Assembly: GCA_023935145.1 (NCBI GenBank)
Contig: CM043702.1
Location: 58,105,501-58,169,500, forward strand
Direction of reading: 5' to 3'
Origin: Bretschneidera sinensis
Lineage: Eukaryota; Streptophyta; Magnoliopsida; Brassicales; Akaniaceae
DNA length: 64,000 nt
Below are positions 46,351-56,131 of the stretch, piece by piece. Position numbers and translations under genes: made by a program. Below the pieces are notes generated by a model that was not told where the DNA came from, did not search any database, and worked only from the letters and a program-made list of their open reading frames with translations. Position 1 is the first letter of the stretch; each line of letters starts with the position of its first letter.

Positions 46351-46668
46351 CATTGAAATTCTTGAACCAATCCCAATGAGGGCACATGTGATGAGTGCAC
46401 CCGGAATCCAAGATTCATTTCTCGCTGCCTTCTTGCCCCTTGCTCACATTTGAGCATACAACAAGAACATCATCATCTTGTTGTTCTCCCTTGGCAACCG
46501 AAGCCTCTCCATTGAAATTCTTGAACCAATCCCAATGAGGGCACATGTGATGAGTGCACCTAGAATCCAAGATTCATTTCTCGCTGCCTTCTTGCCCCTT
46601 GCTCACATTTGAGCACACAACAAGAACATCATCATCTTGCTGTTCTCCCTTGGCAACCGAAGCCTCTC
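46351..46668 (-). repeat. 159-bp tandem duplication in the copia C protease region
   Basis: The segment starting CATTGAAATTCTTGAACC at 46351 is repeated at 46510 with few differences. The offset of 159 bases is 53 codons, so the frame is kept. Each copy carries the protease site ILDSGCTHHMCPH and a GSEK-stop in front of it. Confidence 0.9.
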
Positions 46669-47275
46669 TATTCATGGTATGGCTTCCTCCCTCATCCCTC
46701 ATCATCTTCTTGCAATCTTTCTTGAAATGACCCTCTTTATGGCAGTAGAAGCATCTCTTCCCTCCAAATCTTGGTTTGGAGTGCGCTCTCCCATGGCTTT
46801 CTCCTCTACCCCTGTCCCGGTAGTAGCCATGTATGTTACTGCCATACCGAGTTGCTAGCCTTCCTATAACGAGCAGCCCTTCTCCACTTGATGCACTCCT
46901 CATCTTGGCATCAAGATTATCTTGCAACTCTTTATTAGGATCCATTTTAAAAGCAAAGATTCGTTTACGAAGATACCTCTTATTAGGGAGAGTCTTGGCA
47001 AGAAATAACTTATCTAGTTTCTTTTAAATGACAGCTGGATCTTTCGAGTCTCCGCACTCCCTTGTGACACTATCTGACATGTGCAGAAAGATGGTGCTGT
47101 ATGCCATCTTCTTCATCTCATTCCGCTGGACCTCTGTGATACTTGCTGGAAAAACATCATCTTCTCTAATCGCCAAGTCCACCTTTTGTTGCATAAGAAC
47201 TGCCTTGATCTTCCGTTTCCAAAGGGCAAAGTCTTCATTTCCATCAAACTTCTCAACAATGAAGTTTGAACCCAT
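46574..47275 (-). pseudogene. copia C gag with internal deletion
   Basis: Starts MGSNFIVEKFDGNEDFALWK at 47275. A stop lies near 47022, then the reading continues as MDPNKELQDNLD at 46945, directly followed by AKMRSASSGEGLL. In copia B 62 codons stand between DNLD and AKM, so copia C has lost them in frame. The C-terminal part has a complete zinc knuckle CFYCHKEGHFKKDCKK near 46755-46710. The protein packages element RNA in related elements. Confidence 0.85.
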
Positions 47276-47464
47276 CTTGCAGAGAAAATTCCAGATTTAT
47301 GCAGCACCCACAATTGCTTTCCAACTTCTTCTAAATCTCAAGAATACGATCAGAGATTGATCTCAATACCGTTCTTGAATCACCTTCAAGAACACGATCA
47401 GATCTTGATCTTTACTCCGTTCTTGAGTCACTCAAGAAGTTGATATTTGATTCTTGGAGTCTTG

Positions 47465-47518
47465 CTCCGATACCTTCTATTCCAGCTCCGATACCCGTTT
47501 TCCAAAGCTTTGATACCA
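47465..47518 (-). promoter_or_regulatory. primer binding site of copia C with PBS-like repeats
   Basis: On the minus strand TGGTATCAAAGC (47507-47518, one mismatch to the iMet site) lies one base after the LTR. It is followed by GGGTATCGGAGC and AGGTATCGGAGC within the next 45 bases. Confidence 0.75.
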
Positions 47519-47519
47519 C

Positions 47520-48392
47520 TGTTAGGAAATCACCTCAAGATGCCCTGGTGGTGATCTTCCAAACACCCAAGTCTAGAATGACTTGTAATAAATCAGAAAC
47601 AAAAACAGAAATCAAAGAAAAGAAAGAACACAGGCAATTTGTTATCGAGTTTCGGCAATAGCCTACGTCCCCGTGAATTCCATTGAACTCTCTGCACTAA
47701 ATCAATGAGTTCTTTACAAATACAGCAACTCCTCTTTCAAGAAGTCTCTTGTTCTTGAAGAACAAAAGAAGAGCAAAAGAAAGTGATAAGGACTTGAGTT
47801 ACCCTGGAATTTTCCCCAAGAAAATTCAACTTACAAGGCCCTTGAATCTCCAATCTATACTATTCTCTCTCTAAACAATCAACCTCTCTAATGAGTCTCT
47901 CTTGTTTTGTGTCTTTGCACTCTTATAATTAATCTCACATTCACATTCACATGTTATGTCTCTTTGAAGCTAGATGACCCTTTATATAGTGCACCACTTC
48001 TTGAACCTATCTTGAAGTCAATCTCCACCCTTAGATCTCGAGGACCAATCAATCATAGCCCTTCATAAATTCTAAGTGATCTTGTGCGTTTTAATCAAGT
48101 CCCACGTATCATTTGAAATACTGAAACAAAAGCATCAGGTGTGCCTTCAAGCCGATGCCTAGAACAGGGTATGTCGTGGCCTGGAGGAGGGGATGCTTTG
48201 CGTCTTGCTGGAGGCTGTGGCCTGGGGTGGCTGTACCGTGGCGTGGCGCGCACACCTTGGGCCGCGGCGTGCAGCTCCTCTCCCAACTTCTAGACTTCCT
48301 GGAGGTCGAGGCGCGCACACCTTGAGCCGCGGCCTGGGGACCTAATGCTGAACCTTTTCAAACCCTGTTTAAACCTTAGACAAATACCAACA
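47520..48392 (-). repeat. 5' LTR of copia C (873 bp)
   Basis: On the plus strand TGTTAGGAAATCACC to CAAATACCAACA. It matches 42322-43208 throughout, but lacks about 20 bp in the GC-rich U3 block (near 48235-48255) and has several substitutions. The TATA box is at 47980. Confidence 0.9.
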
Positions 48393-49987
48393 ATGCTAAT
48401 CCTTGATTGAAAGCAAGTTTCTACTTTTGATTAAAAGAAAATCCCAGCTAATACTAACCATCCAAACTCACTAAAAGTCACATGCTACTCACATAACTAT
48501 TAATAAAAGTAGAAAACATTACTTACGTCCATAAACTAAACAAAACAAGAGAACATATTAAAAGACTAAGATGTTCCTGCATCAAAAGAGTATATTATAA
48601 TAACTGAACATGACAATGTAATCAAGCAAAACAGCTTATGAAAATTGAACAAAATATGACAATGTACAAAATAGTGTTAACAATTGTTAGAAACATGTGC
48701 ATAGTATAAAAAACTGCCAAAATGATTTATTGTCTAAGTTCAAAGGACAAAAATGACAAATATAGCAACTAAATACAAAAATGGCCTTTATCTCAAAGAG
48801 TAAGCACTAAATAATGAATTAAAAAAACAAAAATAACATTAGGAATATGTACTATTTTATCATATGCCAAGACAATTTATCAACAAAGACTTTACAAAGA
48901 AAAAAAACTGAAGAAACTAATCATAATTAATGGTTAAAAGCATCAACAATGACTTTGAAAAGGAAGGAGCATAGGGGATTTAGGCCTAGAATCTTTAAAA
49001 GAGCGGTTCTTATCACTACAACAAAAAGAAAAAAAAAACGTGGATGGGAAACGTTGGTTACCAGCTACTTAAACATACATAATAAAACAAGAACATTGTA
49101 TGATATTTTGATGCTACTTAGGTTGCAAAAGGACAACACAAAATGATAGTTTATTGTCAACACAAAAGGTTTTCATATCATTTCTTCTTTTTATTATCAA
49201 CACAAAAGGTTTTCATCTAGTCACATGATCAGGGGTAGAAGCAAATCCACCTTACTTAGTTTAATAATCTTGATAAATTTCAGCTTACTTTCTGAAAGCA
49301 TAAATTACTTTCAATTTATAGATTGAGATTTCTCATAACAGGATGCCGGTAGATTATAAGAGCTGAAAGAATGGTAGACTTACCCCATTTTTCAGACTGT
49401 GGCTCATGAGAACAAAGACGACCACCAGTTACCACTAGTTATCATAAGAAAACACTTAGTGTAATCAGGAAGTCTTCAGTACTATACTATTGCTTCCATA
49501 ACAGGACTGGAGCACCCTTAATTCCTAGGATTAAGATAAGAAATCTTAGATGATCATAGAGCAGGAATAGATTCTTTCTATGGAAAAAAAAAATACTAGC
49601 ACAAACCCCTTTTCTCTTTAGCATCATTTTCAAATTTGATGAGCACCAATGAAATCAATTTGCTAAAGGTAGGGAGGAGATGACAACAGTGCAACCATCA
49701 ATACCGGCAATGATCATATTGATCACATACATGTTAGGAGAAACAAATTAAATATTGATACTGAACAAACTAAATTCAAATATACTTATTCTGAAACAAA
49801 ACGGTTACAATAATAAATTTTTTAACTTAACTGGGTGAAGAATAAGTACAAAACTTCAACCAAAACATATATTTATCGGTCAACACAAAGGTTTTCATAT
49901 CATTTCTTCTAAATGTAACTCTCAGAATTTTGACAATTGATAAAAATAATAAATTCATAAAAAAAGAAGCATGAAGCTAAAAAGTAA
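48393..49987. other. non-coding stretch with a CACTA-like end sequence
   Basis: No gene was recognised. At 49015 TATCACTACAACAAAAAG resembles the terminal sequence of CACTA transposons, but no matching TTGTAGTG end was found to the right. Confidence 0.4.
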
Positions 49988-50600
49988 AAAATTACTTGAA
50001 AATTCTTGTTGGGATGATTAGATTCGGTGCTCAGCTTGTGAAGGAGAACGAAAAATTGATTCACACAAATCCCAAAAAACACATAATCAATATGAGCAAT
50101 CTCTTAAAATTTCCTTAATTTTACAAAAACAAATCCTCACAAAACTCATAATTCGTAAAATGGAGACAAAGCAAGAGAAAGAGAGAGAGACAAAGAGAAC
50201 TAGAGAATTTTCTCTTATCTATACACTTGAAACAAAAATTAAACTTCTAAATATAACTTTCAAAGAATTTTGACAACTGGTACAGATAGTAAATTCATAA
50301 AACAAACATGCATGGAGCGGTAAAGTATAAAATTACCTGAAAATTCTTGTTGAGATAAACAATAATGCCTTGATTCGGTGCTCAGCAAAAAATTAATTCA
50401 CCCAAATCGTCGAAAACCCAGAATCAGAATGAACAATCAATTAAAATTTCCTAAATTAAAAAAAAATCCAAATCCTCACCAAACCTAGAATCTGTAAAAT
50501 ATATGGAAACAAAGCAAGAGAAAGAGAGAGAGAAATAACCAGAGAGACATGTGGAACTAGAGAAAACGTAAAATTGGGAACTAGGTTTCCTTTTCCCCTC
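49988..50600 (-). repeat. duplicated leader-exon-like segment (offset about 342 bp)
   Basis: Two diverged copies, 49988-50215 and 50330-50565, share AAAATTAC-TGAAAATTCTTG, GATTCGGTGCTCAGC and GCAAGAGAAAGAGAGAGAGA. On the minus strand each ends CAAGAATTTTCAGGTAA or CAAGAATTTTCAAGTAA, so the right copy (50330) keeps a splice-donor-like CAG/GTAA and the left one is changed. The pyrimidine-rich (CT)n start fits a plant 5' leader. It may be the untranslated first exon of the CACTA gene on this strand. Confidence 0.5.
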
Positions 50601-50839
50601 TAAATTCCCCAAATTTCTAAAAAACACAAATACTCTTTTCAAATCCTTAACCAAGGAACGGAAAACTGATTGTGAGAGTGAGAGAGAGAGAATCATAGAA
50701 GATTTTGAATAGTTTACAGATCGGAAGTGAGCTAGAGGAAGACCCCAAGAAGATTTTGGAGTCTAGTGTGTATGAGAATATATTTTCCTTTTCCCTCTAA
50801 AATTTTACTTAAGCTCACATGTTTTTTTTCGTTGTTATG

Positions 50840-50970
50840 TTACGCGAGTTGTGAGTCCTACTTCGACACTTAAAATCGCCGAGACTCTTAGTTTTGACGC
50901 TTACAAACACGGATACATGAATCATAGTGACGCTTATAAACGCTAATATATGATACACGGTAGCACTTAC
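50840..50970. repeat. short subterminal-like repeats
   Basis: Related words GACACTTAAAATCGC, GACGCTTACAAACAC, GACGCTTATAAACGC and GCACTTACACAAAACAC recur at about 50857, 50898, 50931 and 50966. CACTA elements carry such arrays inside their ends, where the transposase partner binds. The end itself (TTGTAGTG) was not found. Confidence 0.45.
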
Positions 50971-51508
50971 ACAAAACACCTATCTAATCTCAAATTTATA
51001 ATCATATTGCGATGCCTTGGTCCATCATAAGGAAAAAAAAAAAAAGAAAGTTTGTACTTTGTACTTGTTTTAGATTGATGTTTGTGTAAATTTAAAGTTA
51101 ATTTTAAGATGAAATTTATTTTTAAAAATTATTAAAATCTTAATCAAATAAATCTGATTTTATTAGATTTCATTAAATAACATTTGAAATATTAATTAAT
51201 AAATAATTTAATTTAATTATTTTTTTAATAAATTTTAAAAATTAAATTTCATAAATTAATTTTAAAGTTTAAACTCACGGAACATCGCCAATGCATATGA
51301 AAATTTCAACTAATGTGAACATTTGGGAAAAGCGTTTTTGTCGTTTACTTTCCACAGATGTTTGAAGCCCAATTTAAATGAAACTAAAACACATTTTTCT
51401 TAAGAAATGCTTCAGTCGCACCCAAATAGGTTGTCAAACTATTCAAACGCTACATCACAGACCTCCTCTTCTTGTTTTAGGTACTTTTTTTTTTCTCTCT
51501 CTGCAACA

Positions 51509-52623
51509 ATGCTCCCGTTCTCTTCCACAAAACCCCTCAAACCCCTACCTTCTCTCCCTCCATTTCTCCACTCTTTCTCCTCCCTCCATTTCCTTCCGTA
51601 TCCCCATTTCCTTCACCCCCAAACCCTCCCATTTCTCTCCATCCCTCCGAATCCTCTCCCTGGACGCCGCCCCAGCCGTTCGATTACGAATCCCATCTCA
51701 AAACCCAATACCTCAAATCCACCGCTCTCAAAATCGCCATCCTCGGCTTCGGCAACTTCGGGCAATTCCTGTCGAAGACCTTCCACCGCCAAGGCCACAC
51801 CATCCCTCGCCCACTCCCGTTCCGACCACTCCCTCGCCGCCGCAAATGTCGGCGTCACCTTCTTTCGCGATTCCCACGACCTCTGCGAGCCAACACCCCG
51901 AAGTCGTCATTCTCTCCACTTCCATCCTCTCCACCGAAAAAGTCCTCAAACATTTCCCCTTCCAGCGATTACGCAGAAACACTCTATTTGTCGATGTGCT
52001 TTCGGTAAAAGAGTTCCCTCGTAACCTTATGCTCAAATATCTACCCGAAGAATTCGACATTCTGTGCACGCACCCAATGTTCGGCCCCGAAAGCGGGAAG
52101 GATTCGTGGTCTGGGCTCCCTTTTGTATTCGATAAAGTTAGGATTGGGAACGAAATATCTAGAGTGGAGAGATGCAACAAATTTCTTGGCATTTTCGAAA
52201 AGGAGGGGTGTAGGATGGTGGAGATGAGCTGCGTGGAGCATGATAGGTATGCCGCCGGGTCACAATTTGTGACGCATACCATGGGGAGGGTGTTGGAGAA
52301 GTTTGGATTGGAGTCTTCGCCCATTAATACCAAAGGGTACGAAACATTGTTGGATTTGGTGGAGAATACTTCAGGGGATAGCTTTGATTTGTATTACGGG
52401 GTTGTTTATGTACAATAAGAATGCTTTGGAGCAGTTGGAGAGGTTGGACAATGGCATTCGAGTCAATTAAGAAGGAGTTGTTTGGGCAGTTGCATCAGGT
52501 TTATAGGAAGCAATTGTTTGGGGGACTCGGGTTGAGAGGTCTTTGGAGCAGAAGTTGCGTCACAATGGTGCTCTTGTGGAAGCTCCTCCTATGGGGACTG
52601 CGATGGAAGACATGTCATCTTAG
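51509..52623 (+). pseudogene. arogenate dehydrogenase (TyrA-like), frameshifted
   Basis: The last step of plant tyrosine synthesis in chloroplasts: NADP-dependent oxidation of arogenate to tyrosine. Read across frames, a Ser/Pro-rich leader (transit peptide) from ATG 51509 precedes KIAILGFGNFGQFLSKTF, with the G-x-G-x-x-G nucleotide site. LAHSRSDHSL, VVILSTSILS, FVDVLSVKEFP, FDILCTHPMFGPESGK and MVEMSCVEHDRYAAGSQF follow, then THTMGRVLEKFGLES, NTKGYETLLDLVENT and MAFESIKKELFGQL. The end is MGTAMEDMSS, stop at 52621. No intron is needed. At least six single-base shifts lie at about 51672, 51805, 51890, 52401, 52450 and 52520. Five add a base and one removes one, mostly at short C or G runs. 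Either a recent pseudogene or sequence errors. An upstream in-frame ATG at 51378 is unlikely to be the start. Confidence 0.88.
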
Positions 52624-53743
52624 ACAGATATGTTCTGTTTCTATGGTATGGGGATTTCGTTTTGTAGTTCCATTGATTGTAAATTGCAGTTTCCTTTTAG
52701 GTACTTTATAGTTCAGTTTACCTATCTATTCTTGCTTAAATCGGGTGTAATTACTGATGTGAATTATCAGTCAAGGAGTAGAGACTTGTTTTCTAAAGTT
52801 CTTCAAAATTTTATACTCCAGCAAGTGATCATATTTAGTGTTATTCTGAGAAAGGATGCTACATAGGGCTTTGATAATTTCTTAATCTATAGTATGATTT
52901 GTGATGGGACTACTATCAAGATGGTGAAAGGCATTCAGGATGGTGTGACTATGATTCCCTTTGTATGATTTGTGGTGTGAGACCTGGATCTAAAATTGAA
53001 GGAATAGAAATGAAATGATGCAATGGATTGATTAGAATAAAAGGCTTGTAAAATAGAAGGGAAAAGAGTGAAGAAATGATAGCCAAACAAGAATAAATGA
53101 TATTAACAAAAAATTTATGCACTATATCCCTCCTGGAACAGTTCTTAGCTTTAAATTCTTTCGTTGTATTATATATATTACTGGGTAAAGTTCTCTAATT
53201 ATGTTTAGGATAAAGTTAGATATGTGGAAACATGCTGTTTTTGCTTAGTTTACGTTGTTATTTTAACTCTGCTGAGCTATATGCTGAAGTTTCTGGACTA
53301 AGAGCTTGTTTGGATGGAGGGGAATGAGGGAAAATTGTTGGGGGGGGGGGGGGGGGGGGAGGGGAAGGATGGATGGGTACATGGTAAGTGCTAAGTTCCA
53401 GTTTTCATGTTTTTATAGTGTTGTCCCCACTAATGCGGCTTATGTTCTTGAAACTTGTAAGCCCTTTTACTTCACTTTAGCTTAAGAGTAATTCAAATTT
53501 TCTTGGTTAATAAACAGAACCCACAGGAAAAAAAATCATTTGCTCGTGTTCTGTATCTTTTTCACATTGTCCTATCACTTTGGCAATTGAATGATTTCTA
53601 TTTGGATTTGTTTGATTCATTTCATCAGGTTGGCTTGCCCATATCTCCACCTTCTCTGGAAATACTTTTACTTTTTCTTTTCCTTCTTTCCCGGGTGGTC
53701 TTGGGAATAACGAGATATGGTCTGGGATACTCTGGTGCATACA

Positions 53744-53774
<31 letters not shown>

Positions 53775-54861
53775 TGGGTTTTATTTCTTGTAAATTCTTT
53801 AATTGATATCCTCTAGAAGTCGTTAACAAAACATTTAGAGGATTTCTTTAGCAAACATCATTTGAGACTGTAGAATTTCTACTATAGGTGAGCCTTCCTA
53901 TACAGGATGGTCCTAATTTAGACTAGGTGGGCCTTCCTCTGTATAGTGGGCAATGGTAGGAGCCCAGATATGCCATCCTGTAGTTTTTGGCTAAGTGACA
54001 GTTAGTGCCAGATATGGTCAAACATAGTGTTGATAGGGGCCAAAGGAATTTTGCTTTGGGGGATTCGTCTCCTAGTCTATGGCTCGGTCAAACATAATAT
54101 TGTAGAGTTTGGCAACCTAGACAAGAGGAAGGTTGGCACTTGCAAATTGCAACGGCAAATTCATAATAGCAATAGGGATTTCTGTTTTATTGATTAGGGG
54201 AAGCTATCCTTGCTTCTATTTTCTTTCGAAAGATAATTTATGCTAGGACTCCTTTTTTATCCAAAAAAATAAATTTATGGTTGGACAAGGCCAAATGCAT
54301 AAGCGCTTGGAATCTTGACCTTGGTATGAAGGCTGTGAAATCATAGGGTAATGTAAATCTTGAGTTATTGGATCCTTATGTGATGTAATCGAACACTCCT
54401 TCATTTCGAAGAAAAATAATCTAGCTCATAGGAATCTTATTGAATCGGGTGTAAAAGGTCTAAGATGTGAATTGCCTTAAGATATAAGAAAACAAATGAG
54501 CTTTAGTTACTGAAATCTCTAAAATGTGATGAACCATTTGGCAAGGACTAGTAAGCATGGTAAAATGTTCTCGACAAGGAAGAGAAGATTTTTTCTTCTT
54601 CTCTTCTATTCCTTTGTCTATTTCAATGATAGTTACCCTATCAGCCCCACTCTAACCACAAGACGAATGGAAGTTAGCATTATTTTTTTTCTCTGTCTTA
54701 TTACATCTTTTCTCCCTCTTTTTTACTTAGGCAAGAAAAGTTATCCAGCGTTTAGAGGTTTTAATATTCTCTCGTCTTCAACCACAGTTGTTGTGATATT
54801 TTCGATGTATTGTAAATTTCTTAATGTATTTCCTCGTCCAATGATGTGATTTCTTGGAATG
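52624..54861. other. 3' flank of the dehydrogenase, no gene seen
   Basis: No coding domain was recognised. A run of 20 G lies at 53340-53359 and (CT)n at about 53743-53771. The open frame at 54526-54849 is low in complexity and was not accepted as a gene. Confidence 0.5.
53340..53359. repeat. G20 homopolymer
   Basis: Twenty consecutive G, then A and GGGG, inside AT-rich sequence 0.7 kb after the dehydrogenase. Confidence 0.95.
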
Positions 54862-55545
54862 TTCCTTTTATCCACAATGTCCATGATTGGGAACTTGAGA
54901 ATGTTGAAAAGTTTTTTGGACGTCTTATATAGCACTAGTCTTGATGTGACAAGAGAGGATATGGCTAGTTGGAAGTTTAATCCAGATAAATATTTTGAAG
55001 GGAAGTAATTTTATAAGGCCTTTTTAAAGGAGACTCTTTAGGAAGGTTTACCCAACTTCCCTTGGAAAGTTATTTGGAATTCTTATGCCCCTAAAAGAGC
55101 AAGTTTCTTTGTGTGGGAATCCTCTTGGGAGAATATACCCGTTTTATTGGATAAGTGGGAGAATATACCCTTTTTATTGGATAAGTGGGAGAAGATACTT
55201 ATTGTTGATAATCTTCCAAGAAAGGGGAATGGTCTTGTTAATAGGTGTTATATTTGTAAAGTTTGCGCCGTCCGTGTATCATTTCTTGGTGGAATGTTTG
55301 TTGGCTAGTATTTTGTGGGATATGATAGTGTTTTGTGTGTCTTGTTGTCGGTTCTGTGGAAGATGACTTGTCGACTTGGAGTGGTATACTGCTTCTAAGG
55401 AATTAAAGAAGACTTACTCTTTGATTCCCCTATCTATTTTTTGGCTTGTTTGGAACGAGAGTAATATAAGGGCTTTTGATGGTGAAGAGAGGTGGTTAGA
55501 AGTGATTAGGGATAGATAGCTTAACAACCTTGTTTTTGGTTAAGG
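54862..55545 (+). pseudogene. LINE ORF2 3' fragment (zf-RVT part), copy 1
   Basis: The far C-terminal part of an L1-like LINE reverse transcriptase protein, with stops and shifts. FIHNVHDWELENVEKF near 54870-54915, DMASWKFNPDKYFEG near 54955-55003, then FPWKVIWNSYAPKRASFFVW (55058-55117), LVNRCYICK near 55235-55260 and IPLSIFWLVWNESN near 55425-55460. A 30-bp unit is tandemly repeated at about 55127-55186. Reverse transcriptase itself is absent, so it is 5'-truncated, as most LINE copies are. Confidence 0.8.
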
Positions 55546-55774
55546 GTAATTTTTTTTGTTAATGAAAAGACCTTATAGATTTTGTGGATTTATTATTGTG
55601 TAGAAAGTTTACGTAAATGGGTTGCACTCCCTTAGTGTTTTATTTATACTAGCTTACTTATTAGAAAGAAAGTAAGCAGTTTCTTTGTACTGAATTTATG
55701 CGCTGTTCATCATAGGTGATTTCACTGTATTAAATTAAAAAAAGTAGTTTCAATCAATGAAGTTCAAAATCCTG

Positions 55775-56098
55775 GGTGTGTTTTGGCAGTACTTGCCTTT
55801 TTATGCTTTGGAGTGGCGTTAGAGCTCCCAAGGATGTTAAAAAGGCTTTAGCCTTAATCCCTCACTCGATTTGGTGGATAGTTTGGAGAGAGAGGAATCG
55901 AAGGGCTTTCGATGGAATTGAAAGGCTGATTGCTTCTATTAGAGACGGTTCAATACTCTTAATTTTTGGATTAGAGGAAATTTCTTTGTAAATAATGATG
56001 ATCTCTTAGACTTGTCGATTTCCTGCATTGTAATTAGCTTTTGGCTTTTTGGTGCATCGTCTTGGTGCTTCTCAATAAATTTTTGCTTATGAAAAAAA
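55775..56098 (+). pseudogene. LINE ORF2 3' fragment, copy 2, with A-rich tail
   Basis: WSGVRAPKDVKKALALIPHS and WWIVWRERNRRAFDG (55815-55925), ending LEEISL-stop and an A-rich tail TATGAAAAAAAATG at 56087. The tail resembles that of the LINE at 57876-60722 (WSGLRSPKEVKKAYLLIP...LEGISL), so both belong to related families. Only about 320 bp remain. Confidence 0.8.
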
Positions 56099-56131
56099 AT
56101 GTGGTGTGGAGTAAAAGACTAGTCTGTTCTG

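Larger units (their letters stand above)
42322..48392 (-). mobile_element. copia C, full-length Ty1/copia element (Tork-like)
   Basis: A 6.1-kb element on the minus strand: 5' LTR 47520-48392, primer binding site, gag, protease, integrase, RT, RNase H, polypurine tract and 3' LTR 42322-43208. The integrase-before-RT order is that of Ty1/copia, and the gag and integrase motifs (GVAERMNRNLMEKV) fit the Tork/TNT1 side of the family. It is a close relative of copia B. The bases outside the LTRs are ATATT (left) and ATGCT (right), so no clean target duplication remains. Stops and shifts break most genes, gag has a 62-codon gap and the protease region a 159-bp tandem duplication. Confidence 0.9.

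Noticed and set aside
42317..48397. Target-site duplication for copia C
   Set aside because: The flanks are ATATT and ATGCT. Two of five bases differ, so a duplication cannot be claimed.
50451..50696. Serine/phenylalanine-rich minus-strand open frame
   Set aside because: It comes from (CT)n-rich leader sequence. No domain and weak codon structure.
51378..52418. Full 346-codon frame taken as the dehydrogenase protein from Met 51378
   Set aside because: The N-terminal part in this frame does not resemble the enzyme. The NADP site and next motif are found only in the other two frames, so the single open frame is partly a shadow.
54526..54849. A 107-codon open frame as a gene
   Set aside because: Low complexity, no domain, and no conserved neighbour relation. 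It lies in decayed sequence before LINE fragments.
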